Assembly (NCBI GenBank): GCA_012845835.1
Contig: JABAKD010000025.1
Span: 1,391,001 to 1,455,000 of the forward strand
Direction: 5' to 3'
DNA length: 64,000 nucleotides
Source: Undaria pinnatifida
Taxonomy: Eukaryota; Sar; Phaeophyceae; Laminariales; Alariaceae
Shown piece after piece: positions 57,201 through 64,000 of the stretch. The position numbers were made by a program, and so were the translations under genes. The notes under the pieces are model-generated. The model was not told where the DNA came from, ran no database searches, and saw nothing but the letters and a program-made list of their open reading frames with translations. The first letter of the stretch is position 1, and every line of letters starts with the position of its first letter.

Positions 57201-60200
57201 CATGTTCTATATTCCCGGTTATTATATATTGTTCCTGGAACAACATGTACTCACTCGTATACCACCATCACATGTATGATAATGTTTTGTGGTACGTGTG
57301 AGTGCAGGGCAGCAACAAGTTAACAACTTGCAGGACGGCGCGAATACCATGCCACATCCAATGGCAAGAATCTCGATTTGACGTGTACCAAGAGAGATCG
57401 ATCAACACCCACGACATACTTAGTTTTATGACCCGCCTTATGCTTTTGCGTAGCCGCCCAGCCGTACCGATAAATTCGAACGGGTTGTCTTGAGTGGTTG
57501 TTTCATAATATTTTCCATGGCCTTTTTGAGTCTGGCCAAGGGAGGGCGGCCAATACGCACGATAACTTGAGCTTTATCAACCGCCCTCTACTTGTAGCAT
57601 ATGGCGCAGCACGAACAGAACCGTACCTCCTGAGCTAGCGCTAGTTTAGTTCTACTTTTAGCATCTTATTGTGGTGTATGCTTCGGAAATCGAATATCTC
57701 TCACATGACTTCTCAACCAAGCTGGGGCCTCTGGTGAATATTTCATACAGTAGATGTCCCACTATAGTGCCGGTTGCCCGCTGTTGTTCCTGGAAAATTG
57801 GTTGGCTCAGATGGGAACAACAAGCAGTAATGCCAGTGAATGCGCATGGTAGTAGTAACCAAGACCTCGTATTTTGTATGAGCTGCAGATTCTTAATGTG
57901 ACACCACCCTTGATCAATCTTGATCATAGGCTATTACATAGGATTTAGTATAGCGCTCGACGCTGAGCACGATTTCCTTGTCCAACTTGCCCACGTAGCG
58001 TCCGCCCAAAAAGTGAGGCTTGCTTTGTTATTGTTAGTTTATTGGAGAACTTGGCAAATAAATGCTGAACATTCCAACTTTGCCATTTTTTGTGTTCTGA
58101 TTGCGGTCGGTTACTGCATGTTGTGGTACGGTGTTGCTGCATGCTCTGCAGGTGTTGGGGTGGGATGCGAAAGGCACGATCGTATTCAACGAAGTTCTTT
58201 GCGAAGCGAACTGGGCGAAACTTAACGGCGGGTGCTACTATGGTATGGGCTCAGCCTTCTTCAACAACGGAACGAAATTCCGAGGCAACGAGGCCAACAA
58301 CGGGGCCGGCATATGTGAGCGCAACATGTGTAAATTGGTTGCCCCTGGTTTGGGCGTCATTTCAACCACCGGCATGTTTTTTTCAGGGCAATTTGGGAAA
58401 TAAAAACCGGGACATCGCCGCTATCAATTCGGTTGTAGTCCACCTAGCACGGTGATCCACCAACGAGCTACAGCCCCCATCCCTGACCCGATCTCCCACG
58501 GCATACCTATACTAACGCCGGGGCACATAAACTGTCGGCCCTAGCGCCGTGTGCTTTACGCGAGCTTCGTTGCCCAATCTAAAGCAACACGATGTTGTCT
58601 GTGCATTCCTGGTCCCGACGTCTTATAACCACAAATGAATAGATGCTGAGGAAGGAAGTAAGGTGACCGTCACTGGGGGTTACTTCTCGGGCCGATCGAA
58701 CGAAAGAGGCGGGTTCCTGTATGCTGCGGACGAAACTCGTGTACACATCACCGGGGGGTTGATCGAAGGAAACTTCGCGGGAAAGAGAGGTGGTGCGGTA
58801 AGTGCTCCGACGGTTTGGCGGCTATTGTTCGGTACTACAGCAGACTACTGTTTACGGTCCGGCGTTCGTTCGTGGCTTGTTAGTGTTGGAGGTTTGGTGC
58901 ACCGGTATGTTGGCATTTACTTCGTATACATATATATATATATATATTCCTCGATAAATATGCCATTTGTCTACGTGTTACCTGTGTCTGTTACACAATA
59001 CCGACGCTCCCAGTGCTGCGAGTGTTATAGTGCAGTGTTAGTGTAGTGTTATAGGTAACTTGGGTCGTTGTGGCGAGTGCGAACCCCCTGAGGGATAATT
59101 TCTCTTTACAAGTATAGGATACAAGATCGCATGCAGCGCCCACGTAGTATTTGCGCATATATCATACTCGTACATGAATGTGTATGTATAACTCAACGCG
59201 CGTCTACAATTGAGGAAAAGGCTGAGCCTCTATGGTGATTTAGGAAAAGGCTGAGGCCGTATGGTGTTTCAGGTGACGACAGGCGTGCACCGCAATCGCA
59301 GGGGTCGGCGCCGGGGGGGGAGGGGGCTGCTACGTAACGGCTAAACTAGTATCGAGACGAGAATGGGGAAAGGAGAAAAGCGCAAAGGCAGTCGATGCAA
59401 CGGGAAAACAAAAACGCCTTTTGTGAACGTTCACCGCGCTCACGGTGACGAATTATGACGGACACTATTTATTCAAATTGATGTGCTCATCACTATGCAA
59501 TGCGTAACTAAGAGCGGTTTGACCCATTTCCAACTAATGTAATTTCCCTAGCCGAGCTCCAATTGTTTTTCTTCCATGTCGGGACATGGGTGCTAAAAGG
59601 GTTCATGTAAAACGTTTAGATAACATACCTTAGGAATACAGCGCGATACTCTGCCTGTTCAATGTGAAGACACGCGACACGACGAAACCAAGTCGTCCTC
59701 TGCACACTTTCCTCCAGTACACCCAGTATCTCTTGGTTCACAAGAGCAATTAAGTACCCTCGTAGCCCGATCTCACGATAATCGTTTCCGCGTCACATAC
59801 ATGAGGTTCTGCATATTACATTTCGAACAGGGTTTTCGTACAATAGCATCTCCCTTGTCAGAAGATAAGATTGTGTATTAACATACATGCGTGGGTATTT
59901 GGCGATTGTGACCTAACTTGTTATTGTTAAATTGATCCGTGCGCAGGGTTAGCGTCGCCAGCCCATAGATCAATGGATCAATGTCATGTGTTTCTTCGCG
60001 CCGTCAGGTAGTGTTCCCTATTCACACCTTCCCTCACAACTTCCAGTTATAATAACGGCGAGAGATGCCCGAGATGGGTTGTGGTGCCTGCTGGCCTGTG
60101 ACGGTGTGCAGACAACATGTCTTACCCCCTGGCGTATTCTAGCGTATCACAACGAATGGCGGAGCTGCTATTCCTACGATAATTTAGACATTTGGTTTTT

Positions 60201-63200
60201 GTGGCAAAGGTCTGTTTGCGAGACATGGTGCTTCGAACACAAGTAGTAAACATGAAATCACATCACGAAGGGTGATCTTGGCCAGTCTTTCGCCTGAGTC
60301 ACTACTGTCTTCCGTGACAGGTGTACCTATATCATAGGCACGTGATCCACACACATTGCAGATTTTTCAAGCATCTACACATGCTCGTAACTATTTTGTG
60401 TCTATTTTCTTATTTTATCTTATTTAAACGCCTCTCGCCCGGCTTCCCCTGCTTCCTCCCTCGCGAAACGAAAAAGCTCTATATCAACGGTGGAGCGGCA
60501 TCAGAAATTGTCATCGAGGGAGGGACTTTCAGTGGAAACGAAGCCCTGGAATCGGGAGGCGCGATCGCAGTGTGGGGATCTCCCGGACTGGTTACGATCA
60601 CCGGCGGGACGTTTGAACACAACAAAGCTATGTGAGGCTCGTATATGTCATTTGCCTCCCACCGATACCATATATGTTACATCGTGACACTATTATTAGT
60701 TGCCGTTCCTTGCTCCTTCGCTGTTCGGTTGGGCTGCAACCGCGGAATAATGGAGGCCGCATATACCTGGTATAGTATTTTAACCATGAACAACAAACGC
60801 TTGATCGTATTGTATGATCGTGTACAGTATTTCATAACTATAAAAACGCAAAACGACTACGGTAGCGTGACAGATCCCAACCAACGGCACAGGGGTCATT
60901 TGCGCATGCTTTATTAATTGTTTCGTTGTCAAGTACTGCTCCTGGTTGTCCCCGTGGGGGGCATCTTACTGACATTTTTACAACGTAGTCTCAACAAATA
61001 GTATCTCAACATTATGCATATACAATACTAACTCCCGATAACAACCATGGGTAAACTGGTTTGGAAAATTGGGAAAAGTGTCTCCTTAGGCAGTGTGCGA
61101 TATTGTGAAAATTGAAAATAAACTCCAGCTGTGAGATCGAATATTTTGTCGAAACTCATATTCGCAAGCTGTGTGTGATACTCCGATCGCGCGTATTACG
61201 GGTTGTGTGTCCTCATCAAGGATGTAGGTGAAACTCATATTTGCAATCTGTGTGTGATACTCCGATCGCGCGTAGTACCGGATGTGTGTCCTCATTAAGG
61301 ATATTGGTCGGCGACCCCCTTGCAACTACAGTTATATGTGATATTTCTTGGGGTGGTATAGAGTAGTCAGCGTATCGCAGAGAATGTAGGGCATCGCAAA
61401 ACGGACGACACGCATTGCAGGTGGGGGAACGATGGCAGTTGTCCCACATAGTTCGTGCTACGAAACGTCCAGGAAGCTTCGCCGGGGCACACGCACGAAG
61501 CTGCTGTACGTAAGAGCTTGGGAAAACCGAGGAATCTGTGCTTGAAAGCGTGACAGAAGCTTGGCTCGGCGCCGCAGGCGCGTGCGATCCACTTCGACGG
61601 CCTTCACTTGTAGAAGGATCCTGTACTTCCTGCGCGATGGTCTCGTTTGTTGTGGTGCTAGCGCACCTCCGTTTCTCGGTGATCATGCCTTGCGTAAGCC
61701 GCTGTCTGTTTTGAGTTGAAGAGGTACCCACCAGAAATGGAAATTAGTGGGGAAATTTGTAGTTGTCCAGGATAGCGCATTAACCGCCAAGGACAGTGGT
61801 GGCATTGAACGTACTCGCAGCGAAAACGAGGCCAGCAGTTACAATCGGAGCACTACAATCGGAGCTGTGATCGAGCTAAATTCTAGGCACATTTGCCACC
61901 CCCTGCGGTATATGTTGTTGAGCCACACTAAACCTTATTCTACGACAAGTGTCACTTCGCCCTCACAGTTGTGTACCCGGCTTCGCAACGTCCACTCCCC
62001 CCCCCCCCCCCCCCCCACTCCCCCACTCCACCCCCGCCAGATTCTACGGCGGCTTCGCTTTCCTCGAGATTAAATCCAGTCTCGTGTGCGCCGGGGCCAC
62101 CATTAGAGGAAACTATGCCGGCGACCAGGGCGGGGGTATCTATTCCCGGGAAGGCACATGGGTAAATTCCAGCTGCGACTTGATATCTAACGAAGCGCCT
62201 CAAGGAGCGGCAGTGTACCTGACAAATGTCATGAGCTCCACCTTTCAAGACCACAACGTCACCGACAACCTCGCCTCGGGTGGGAGCGTGGTTTACGTGG
62301 CTGCGAGCTCCGTCGTTGCTAGAAGGGTGACGTTCGAGTCGAGTGTCGGCCTCCAAGATTATTCCTTCAACCGAGCGGTACAACTGGACGCCAACACCAC
62401 GCTCGACGCGGAGAATTGCGTGTTCGATGGCTGGCTGGGGGACGCCGTTGTTCTTAACCTAAACCCTTCGAATGGATCACTCATCCTCGACAGCTGCGAC
62501 TTTAGTGGGAGCTCCGCTGTCTTGGCGGTTGTCTCGCCAAACTCGGATGCCGAGATCCGTAATGCCGTGGTCAGCAGTGGTTCATTCGATCATGCCGTCG
62601 CCGCTACCGTCAACACCTCGCTCACGCTGGTGGACCGCGCTTTGAATTGCAACAGCACCAACGCGTGCGGGCCAGGGGAGTGCGTTGACAGTTTTCTTGG
62701 GGTATTGTGCGAGTGCCTCGAGGGCGTTGGATGTCTGCACGGTGGCGGCGAGCTATCCCTCAGTATCAGCGCACCCCCAGCTGGTGAGACCGTCTACCCT
62801 GAAACAGTGTGGTTTGAGCTTATGGTATCAGCGGGGTCGGATGGGACGACGTACGCCATCTGGGACCTGGACTTCGACGGCGACGACCTTCATTTAGACG
62901 TGGTTCCGTCCAGCGGAGTGCTGCCTCCTGGGGGTGCTGTATTTGTTTCGGTTACCGGTACTTCTGTGACGCAGGACGTCGGCGGCAACTTGACCAGCAG
63001 GTTCGCGTTGAAGTCGGTCGACGACGCCAGCTCGGGCTCCACCTCTGTCCATAATATCGAGGTTACGTCAGCCTTCTATCTTTGCAAAGCTTACGAATAC
63101 GCCAAGCCGTCTGATGATGACGACGACGCCACCTTTACGTGCGAGCAATGTACTACCATCACCGGCGAAGAAGGGGTGGATTGCGACGCACCTGGTGCAA

Positions 63201-64000
63201 CCATGGCCTTGCTGCCAATCCAGGAAGGGTACTGGAGGTCAAGCCGGGAATCCCTGGAGATCTTCGAATGCTTGCATTCGGACGCCTGCATGGGCGCGAC
63301 GGAGGTATCTAGTTCGGACGACTACTGCGCGGAGGGATACAGAGGTCCATGTGAGTTTATATTCGGCTGAAAAGGACCTCAAGCTCGTCCATCGTTGTCT
63401 TTTCGAGCTACGTGTTTATGCAAATGTTGCGTTGTGATACCTCCAGCGCAGGATTGGTAATGCTGCAGGCGGGGATGGACATGTTTCGCGTAGATGGCGA
63501 ATTATGTTGTTTGCTTCCAGATCGACACAGCTCCATGTTTAAACGCTTGGTGTGTGGTCTCCGAGTCTGTCGGCATGGGCCTCTTGGCTTGCACGCGCTG
63601 CTTTTCGCATGCCCGAAGGTAGCGGCTGCCGTTGTACATGTCGCACACTGACCCCGCTCTGCTTACATCCTCCACAATCGCAAACGCCATTGATATTCTG
63701 TCAGATTGCGCAGTGTGCACCGATGGCTACGGAAAAGGCGTTAGCAACACCTGTCACGCCTGCGACGACACCACGGCTCACGTGCTGATTGCAATGGGCA
63801 CGTTGTTCTCCCTGGTGGCGCTTTTGTTTCTGCTCCTCGCTGTAGTGTTTCTCATCGGAGGGCTCGACGCCATCGATGTCTTCCGCCAGTCCGTCAGCAA
63901 AAAAATTGCATTCGGGAGCAACCCGTCCGCCTCGGGGATCCATGCACCCAAGTTCAGCTCATCGGAGGGACGCCACGACTCTGCATCACGCACCGGCTCG
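35001..64000 (+). CDS. PMP-repeat right-handed beta-helix membrane protein gene, six exons modelled, 3' end beyond window
   Basis: Exons: 35001-36035, 58152-58314, 58643-58797, 60477-60631, 62041-63350, 63705 to the edge; about 1038 codons so far. Donors are GT (GTGAGT, GTGAGC, GTAAGT, GTGAGG, GTGAGT), acceptors AG, intron phases 0, 1, 0, 2, 1. Translation across all junctions keeps the PMP pattern of GGA(I/L/V)-tails and FxxN(T/x)A turns. Order: signal peptide (about 17-38), beta-helix repeats, EGF-like cluster (about residues 745-785), beta-sandwich-like part, Asp run, cysteine-rich segment (GYRGPYCAVC across the last junction), a transmembrane helix, cytosolic tail. Comparable large PMP-type proteins are common in brown algae and oomycetes and are presumed cell-surface; function unknown. 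Linking exon 1 to exon 2 over 22.1 kb is the least certain step. Confidence 0.75.
36460..36565 (+). repeat. Repeat R4 end with (AAC)n tail
   Basis: TATTCCTCAGCTCCAGAGTG ... GACCACGGACTTGATTATGC ... GTGAG followed by five AAC units. Further R4 ends with AAC tails lie at 37865-37930, 38490-38555 and 45925-45985, which suggests a retroposon with an AAC-repeat 3' end. Confidence 0.6.
36566..37371. mobile_element. GGCC-ended MITE 1, 806 bp, AAC duplication
   Basis: Ends AGGCCATTTGTTACACGG and, inverted, AGGCCATTTCTCACACAG; TIR similarity extends about 58 bp. AAC flanks both sides (36563-36565, 37372-37374). TTTTTCGACTGG/CAGTCGAAAAA motifs recur at least eight times near both ends. Internal frames are not recognisable. 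Confidence 0.7.
37375..38965. other. Intronic region, no gene recognised
   Basis: Contains two R4-type AAC tails (37920, 38530) and several GGTACCTGG-like motifs. No coding frame over 70 residues resembles a protein. Confidence 0.4.
38970..39160 (+). repeat. S2 SINE, 5'-truncated
   Basis: GACGCGAGTCGACGAGAGGA to the AATAATAAATG tail matches the S2 body at 32155-32310 and 34100-34275; the tRNA-like head is missing. Confidence 0.7.
39183..39522 (-). repeat. S1 SINE, minus copy, with (TAAA)n tail
   Basis: On the minus strand the head (39522 leftwards) has CGCCCCGGTGGCGTATCAGG (A-box region) and GTGAGTTCGAGCCCC (B box), then a body with a GTTGGGACTTTTTC block and a 3' end TCCAGAAGCTGGAAAGTAAA. 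The tail is the (ATTT)n run at 39183-39222 as read on the plus strand. Sister copies: 56011-56312 and 56531-57205. Confidence 0.8.
39523..40094. other. Intronic, pyrimidine-rich, no gene
   Basis: 39620-39800 is T/C-rich with no stops in two plus frames, giving hydrophobic chance frames. Nothing further supported. Confidence 0.4.
40095..40931. mobile_element. GGCC-ended MITE 2, 837 bp
   Basis: Terminal inverted repeats of about 57 bp: AGGCCGTTTCTTATAGCATT at the left and its exact inverse at the right. CGGATT-type motifs recur near both ends. Flanks are TT, or TTA/TTT if the element starts at GG. Inside are an (AGC)n run (40273-40297), a (GT)n(GC)n run (40685-40712) and a minus-strand frame of 170 residues with no known domain. 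Confidence 0.8.
40980..41345 (-). repeat. S1-related SINE, diverged
   Basis: The minus-strand head at about 41340-41255 contains CGTCCCCGGTGTGGTTCAAT and GTAGGTTCGAGCTCC (B box); the 3' part ends TACGAGTTGAGCTGGAAATT, similar to other S1 copies. Confidence 0.6.
41718..41890 (+). repeat. Fragment related to the 18325-19483 TIR element
   Basis: GGGTGTTTGCGAAAAACTTT, then TCCGAAGG, ATTTGCGG and CTCTCCGTTTCATTAGC follow the order seen at 18325-18500. The opposite terminus was not found. Confidence 0.5.
41979..42006 (+). repeat. Interstitial telomere-like run
   Basis: CTTAACCCTGACCCTAACCC continuing TAACCC: about four CCCTAA-type units, one with a substitution, matching the TTAGGG telomere motif. 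Confidence 0.75.
42180..42435. other. GC-rich stretch with short CAG and GGC triplet runs
   Basis: (CAG)n at about 42379-42396 and GGCGGC at 42401-42414. No coding frame long enough to support. Confidence 0.4.
42560..42905 (-). repeat. S1-related SINE, diverged
   Basis: The minus-strand head (about 42900-42825) has GCCCGGTGGTTCAATAACAG and a weak B box (GGTTCCAGCCC); the body carries CGCACAGGGTTCAGC and a TTTTCCAGATC end as in the other copies. Confidence 0.6.
42906..43585. other. Intronic, no feature recognised
   Basis: No repeat shared with the rest of the window and no coding frame with protein-like composition. Confidence 0.4.
43590..45150 (+). repeat. Longest module A copy, with three internal tandem units and a module B edge
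   Basis: The head at 43600 runs into the GCGCGGAAACTATAAA block (43790) and G-tracts. Three diverged tandem units follow, each GG(C/A)ATG..GGCT(C/A)..GAT followed by (C/T)TGG(C/T)(G/A)GATTT(C/T)GAT: around 44165-44290, 44560-44665 and 44710-44820. A second head-like piece starts at 44372. From 44870 a variant GCGCGGAAACTGTAAACC module leads into AAGCTTCATAATTTG (module B). Confidence 0.85.
45150..46070 (-). repeat. Module A repeat, minus copies, with S3 and R4 insertions
   Basis: A short head piece (45180-45250), then an inverted module A from 45270 to the head at 46050. Interrupted by an S3 retroposon (45739-45824) and an R4 end with AAC tail (about 45918-45983). Confidence 0.8.
45739..45824 (+). 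mobile_element. S3 SINE 3' fragment, CAC duplication
   Basis: ACGACGCGTATAGAAATACG ... GGAGGATGAAAAAAGAACAA flanked by CAC on both sides; intact module A copies have one CAC here (ACATCACCCTGTTG). Confidence 0.7.
46235..46660 (+). repeat. Module A repeat, plus copy
   Basis: Head at 46247 facing the minus head at 46050; ends in the GTGGGTGAAAACATG variant. A short unrelated insertion sits near 46340-46390, where the GTCCTCATTAAGGATATAGG block is altered. Confidence 0.8.
46690..47030 (+). pseudogene. Duplicated coding-like fragment of unknown family, copy 2
   Basis: Plus-strand counterpart of 32943-33340: HRKTFMRKWHAAEKCKAAGR then AAAAISTVG, a G-rich tract, and a segment aligning with CGLCNGHH...DDG that here carries a stop. 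Proteins from the two copies agree better than random DNA drift would give, but no family is known to me. Confidence 0.45.
47040..47540 (+). repeat. Repeat R4, plus copy
   Basis: A pyrimidine-rich 5' part, then GCGTATGCGTAGTAATAGGT, CTGACTCCCGATTTC, CACTCCAGAGTTACTGGAGC and GTGACCACGAACTTG, ending in AACAACA. Confidence 0.75.
47660..48220 (-). repeat. Repeat R4, minus copy with purine tract
   Basis: Inverse of 47040-47540 and parallel to 32345-32895; the two neighbours form an inverted pair. Positions 48055-48190 are A/G-rich. Confidence 0.75.
48221..48699. other. Intronic, no feature recognised
   Basis: A plus frame of 94 residues (48397-48681) and an opposing minus frame are of chance type. 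Nothing else seen. Confidence 0.35.
48700..49720 (+). repeat. Module B repeat, plus copy with internal tandem units
   Basis: Three units carry GGTG(A/G)T(G/C)(A/T)CATTGCATGACCACATCA(A/C)CTCGC at 48850, 49201 and 49373; the GCGGTAGACCACACTACC block is at 49022. The end (GCATACTACATGTAACATCA) equals that of the left arm at 15018. Confidence 0.8.
49721..52325 (-). repeat. Module A repeats, several consecutive minus copies
   Basis: Tandem inverted units from 49721 to the head at 51010, a second set from 51040 with two nearly identical segments (51200-51560 and 51720-51960; shared GCCATCCATGCCGTAC and CCAATTCATCCCCACCCC), and a final head at 52290. C-tracts reach 28 bases (from about 49799). Confidence 0.8.
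52330..53104. other. Intronic, no gene recognised
   Basis: No known repeat of this window and no protein-like frame beyond 62 residues. Confidence 0.35.
53106..53481 (+). repeat. Perfect tandem duplication, period 187 bp
   Basis: TGCCCGCCCCAAGTAATGCG begins at 53106 and again at 53293; I found no difference over the full unit, ending CAGTACTTGCAGGTGC. The frame is open across the second copy (53220-53585) because 187 is not a multiple of three. Confidence 0.95.
53715..54146 (+). other. Unassigned open frame, possibly coding
   Basis: 143 residues; from about residue 70 the composition looks protein-like (DVNRRNLLIYAGFTIDGQRV). It ends at a TGA at 54144-54146, while the next frame continues with ADELSLYSPEEPIESRKRP from the same spot, so a frameshift or small intron could connect it to 54123-54734. 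No family recognised. Confidence 0.3.
54123..54734 (+). other. Unassigned open frame over a degenerate minisatellite
   Basis: The frame is open from just after a TAA near 54120 to a stop at 54732. The first about 65 residues are polar and protein-like (RPSNEFYDSIKKDRDDND). The rest translates a repeat with units like CTTGCCACAAGG(C/G)AG and CCCCCCTTGC (54340-54680), rich in Gly/Pro. It may be the tail of a gene embedded in the intron, or of an inserted element. Confidence 0.3.
54760..55187 (+). other. Unassigned open frame with hydrophobic segments
   Basis: The first part is protein-like (RYTSFEEFEEYVNHAVEKG, then TYPPKTSDQRW). A strongly hydrophobic stretch follows in this frame (VTIVVVLTMIVFVIVIVVAF) and another in the neighbouring frame, so membrane segments are possible. 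No homologue known to me. Confidence 0.3.
55190..56005. other. Intronic, no feature recognised
   Basis: No repeat family of the window and no convincing frame. Confidence 0.35.
56011..56312 (-). repeat. S1 SINE, minus copy
   Basis: Nearly colinear with 39222-39522: CGCACACTTCTTCTTTCCGG at the 3' end, GGTGTCGTCC, GCTCTCGCGCTT, and the tRNA-like head with GAACTCACTAAACCGACC. The tail is a T-run at 56002-56010 (poly(A) on the minus strand). Confidence 0.8.
56531..57205 (-). repeat. S1 SINE, minus copy, split by a TRIM-like element
   Basis: The 3' end is at 56531-56566 (ACTTTCCAGCTTCTGGACAA), and the rest resumes at about 56940 (TCACAGGTAGGTGTCG) through to the head ending GCGACCGGCTCATG. Sister copies are continuous at this point. 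Confidence 0.75.
56567..56936 (+). mobile_element. TRIM-like element with tRNA-derived internal sequence, about 370 bp
   Basis: Direct terminal repeats of about 76-84 bp: 56567-56642 (TGTACAAGGCTTAG...CTACTAATCA) and 56853-56936 (TGTTATAAAGCTTAG...). A polypurine run CAGGGGGGGGAG directly precedes the second repeat, as in LTR elements. The inner part starts with a tRNA-like segment (A-box-like AGTGGCGTCGACGG, B box GTGGGTTCAAGTCCCAC at 56679-56695). No coding capacity. Confidence 0.6.
57206..58151 (+). other. End of intron 1, no repeat recognised
   Basis: Contains no family seen elsewhere. The last 200 bp are T-rich before the CTCTGCAG acceptor at 58150-58151. Confidence 0.4.
58152..58314 (+). 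CDS. Exon 2
   Basis: 54 codons plus one base. VLGWDAKGTIVFNEV ... LNGGCYYGMGSAFF ... FRGNEANNGAGI, typical PMP spacing. Acceptor CTGCAG, donor GTGAGC. Confidence 0.8.
58643..58797 (+). CDS. Exon 3
   Basis: Joins as GAGI-Y-AEEGSKVTV; contains GGYFSGRSNERGGFLYA and GGLIEGNFAGKRGGA. Acceptor AATAG, donor GTAAGT. Confidence 0.85.
58929..58946 (+). repeat. (TA)n microsatellite in intron 3
   Basis: About nine TA units. Confidence 0.8.
58948..60476 (+). other. Intron 3 remainder
   Basis: No repeat family from elsewhere in the window and no exon-like PMP block found. A direct repeat AGGAAAAGGCTGAG(C/G)C occurs at 59213 and 59242. Confidence 0.45.
60477..60631 (+). CDS. Exon 4
   Basis: LYINGGAASEIVIEGGTFSG ... 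ALESGGAIAV ... TITGGTFEHNKA. Acceptor GAAAAAG, donor GTGAGG, phase 2. Confidence 0.85.
61085..61335 (+). repeat. Module A head fragments, two in tandem (intron 4)
   Basis: AACTCCAGCTGTGAGATCGA at 61121, and a second start within GAAACTCATATTTGCAA at 61230. Both end near GTCCTCAT(C/T)AAGGAT; later module A parts are missing. Confidence 0.8.
61396..61731 (-). other. Unassigned minus-strand open frame in intron 4
   Basis: The 171-residue frame ends in module A sequence, but its first about 140 residues (LRACAPAKLPGRFVARTMWD, then a C-R-P-F-C pattern) lie outside it and look weakly protein-like. It could be a transposon fragment; no domain recognised. Confidence 0.25.
61996..62040 (+). promoter_or_regulatory. 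Poly-C tract acting as polypyrimidine tract of intron 4
   Basis: Twenty-one consecutive C from 61996, then CACTCCCCCACTCCACCCCC and GCCAG at the acceptor of exon 5. An almost pure C tract is unusual for splice acceptors, which normally favour T. Confidence 0.6.
62041..63350 (+). CDS. Exon 5: last beta-helix repeats, EGF-like cluster, cysteine-rich region
   Basis: Joins as NKA-I-FYGGFAFLEIK. Repeats end near FDGWLGDAVVL. An EGF-like pattern follows (NCNSTNACGPGECVDSF, then LCECLEGVGC). Next come an uncharacterised beta-rich stretch (WDLDFDGDDLHLDV), a run of five Asp, and a cysteine-rich segment typical of this protein family (CEQCTTITGEEGVDC, EGYWRSSRESLEIFEC). Donor GTGAGT at 63351, phase 1. 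Confidence 0.9.
63705..64000 (+). CDS. Exon 6 (partial): cysteine-rich end, transmembrane helix
   Basis: Joins as GYRGP-Y-CAVCTDGYGKG; then CHACDD, a hydrophobic helix of about 24 residues (LFSLVALLFLLLAVVFLIGG) and a Ser/Lys-rich tail open to the window edge. Acceptor CTGTCAG at 63704. The gene continues beyond 64000. Confidence 0.85.

Larger units (their letters stand above)
36036..58151 (+). other. Intron 1 (inferred), about 22.1 kb, filled with transposable elements
   Basis: Starts GTGAGTGCTG, ends CTCTGCAG. I found no further PMP-like coding block inside (no GGA-x-Y or GNxAxxGGA pattern in any plus frame). The contents are annotated separately. Confidence 0.55.

Noticed and set aside
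61747-61880. Possible extra exon after TTGTCCAG (DSALTAKDSGG frame)
   Set aside because: Exon 4 (phase 2) joins exon 5 directly with ideal repeat spacing; including this block would break phase.

Overview
The window looks like nuclear DNA of a brown alga (Phaeophyceae, Ectocarpus-like; inference). The reasons are an intron-bearing gene for a stramenopile-type right-handed beta-helix (PMP-repeat) membrane protein, an interstitial CCCTAA run, Ty3/gypsy chromovirus and Ty1/copia elements, tRNA-derived SINEs, many TIR elements, and long non-coding stretches. No rRNA gene, credible standalone tRNA gene, operon or CRISPR array was seen. Apart from one gene, almost everything is transposable-element sequence in nested layers.

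Layout. 1-4.8 kb: degenerate repeats, a possible pogo-type transposase tail, and a broken chromovirus 3' end (integrase tail plus chromodomain) cut off by a (TAC)n tract. 4.8-22.1 kb: a modular, G/C-run-rich repeat family (modules A and B here) in alternating head-to-head and tail-to-tail copies. It is interrupted by a nearly intact Ty3/gypsy element (6722-14951, minus strand, TSD GATC), a 1.16-kb TIR element (18325-19483) and a pogo-like MITE (19564-20509). 22.3-28.3 kb: a decayed Ty1/copia element (minus strand, TSD TGCCT) carrying a 269-bp MITE in its RNase H region. 28.3-34.9 kb: more module A copies, then SINE-like families (S1, S2, S3), repeat R4 and a duplicated coding-like fragment.

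35.0 kb to the right edge: a plus-strand gene modelled here with six exons (35001-36035, 58152-58314, 58643-58797, 60477-60631, 62041-63350, 63705 to beyond the edge). Intron phases are compatible and the protein reads continuously: signal peptide, PMP beta-helix repeats, EGF-like cysteine cluster, cysteine-rich juxtamembrane segment, transmembrane helix. The first intron would be about 22.1 kb and is filled with SINEs, two related GGCC-ended MITEs, module A/B copies, a telomere-like run, a TRIM-like element nested in a SINE, a perfect 187-bp tandem duplication and a few unassigned open frames.

How parts relate: paralogous copies inside the window serve as empty sites, so several insertions can be delimited to the base with target duplications. 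The gypsy element keeps one reading frame from gag through integrase, interrupted only by four stops; the copia element has stops and frameshifts.
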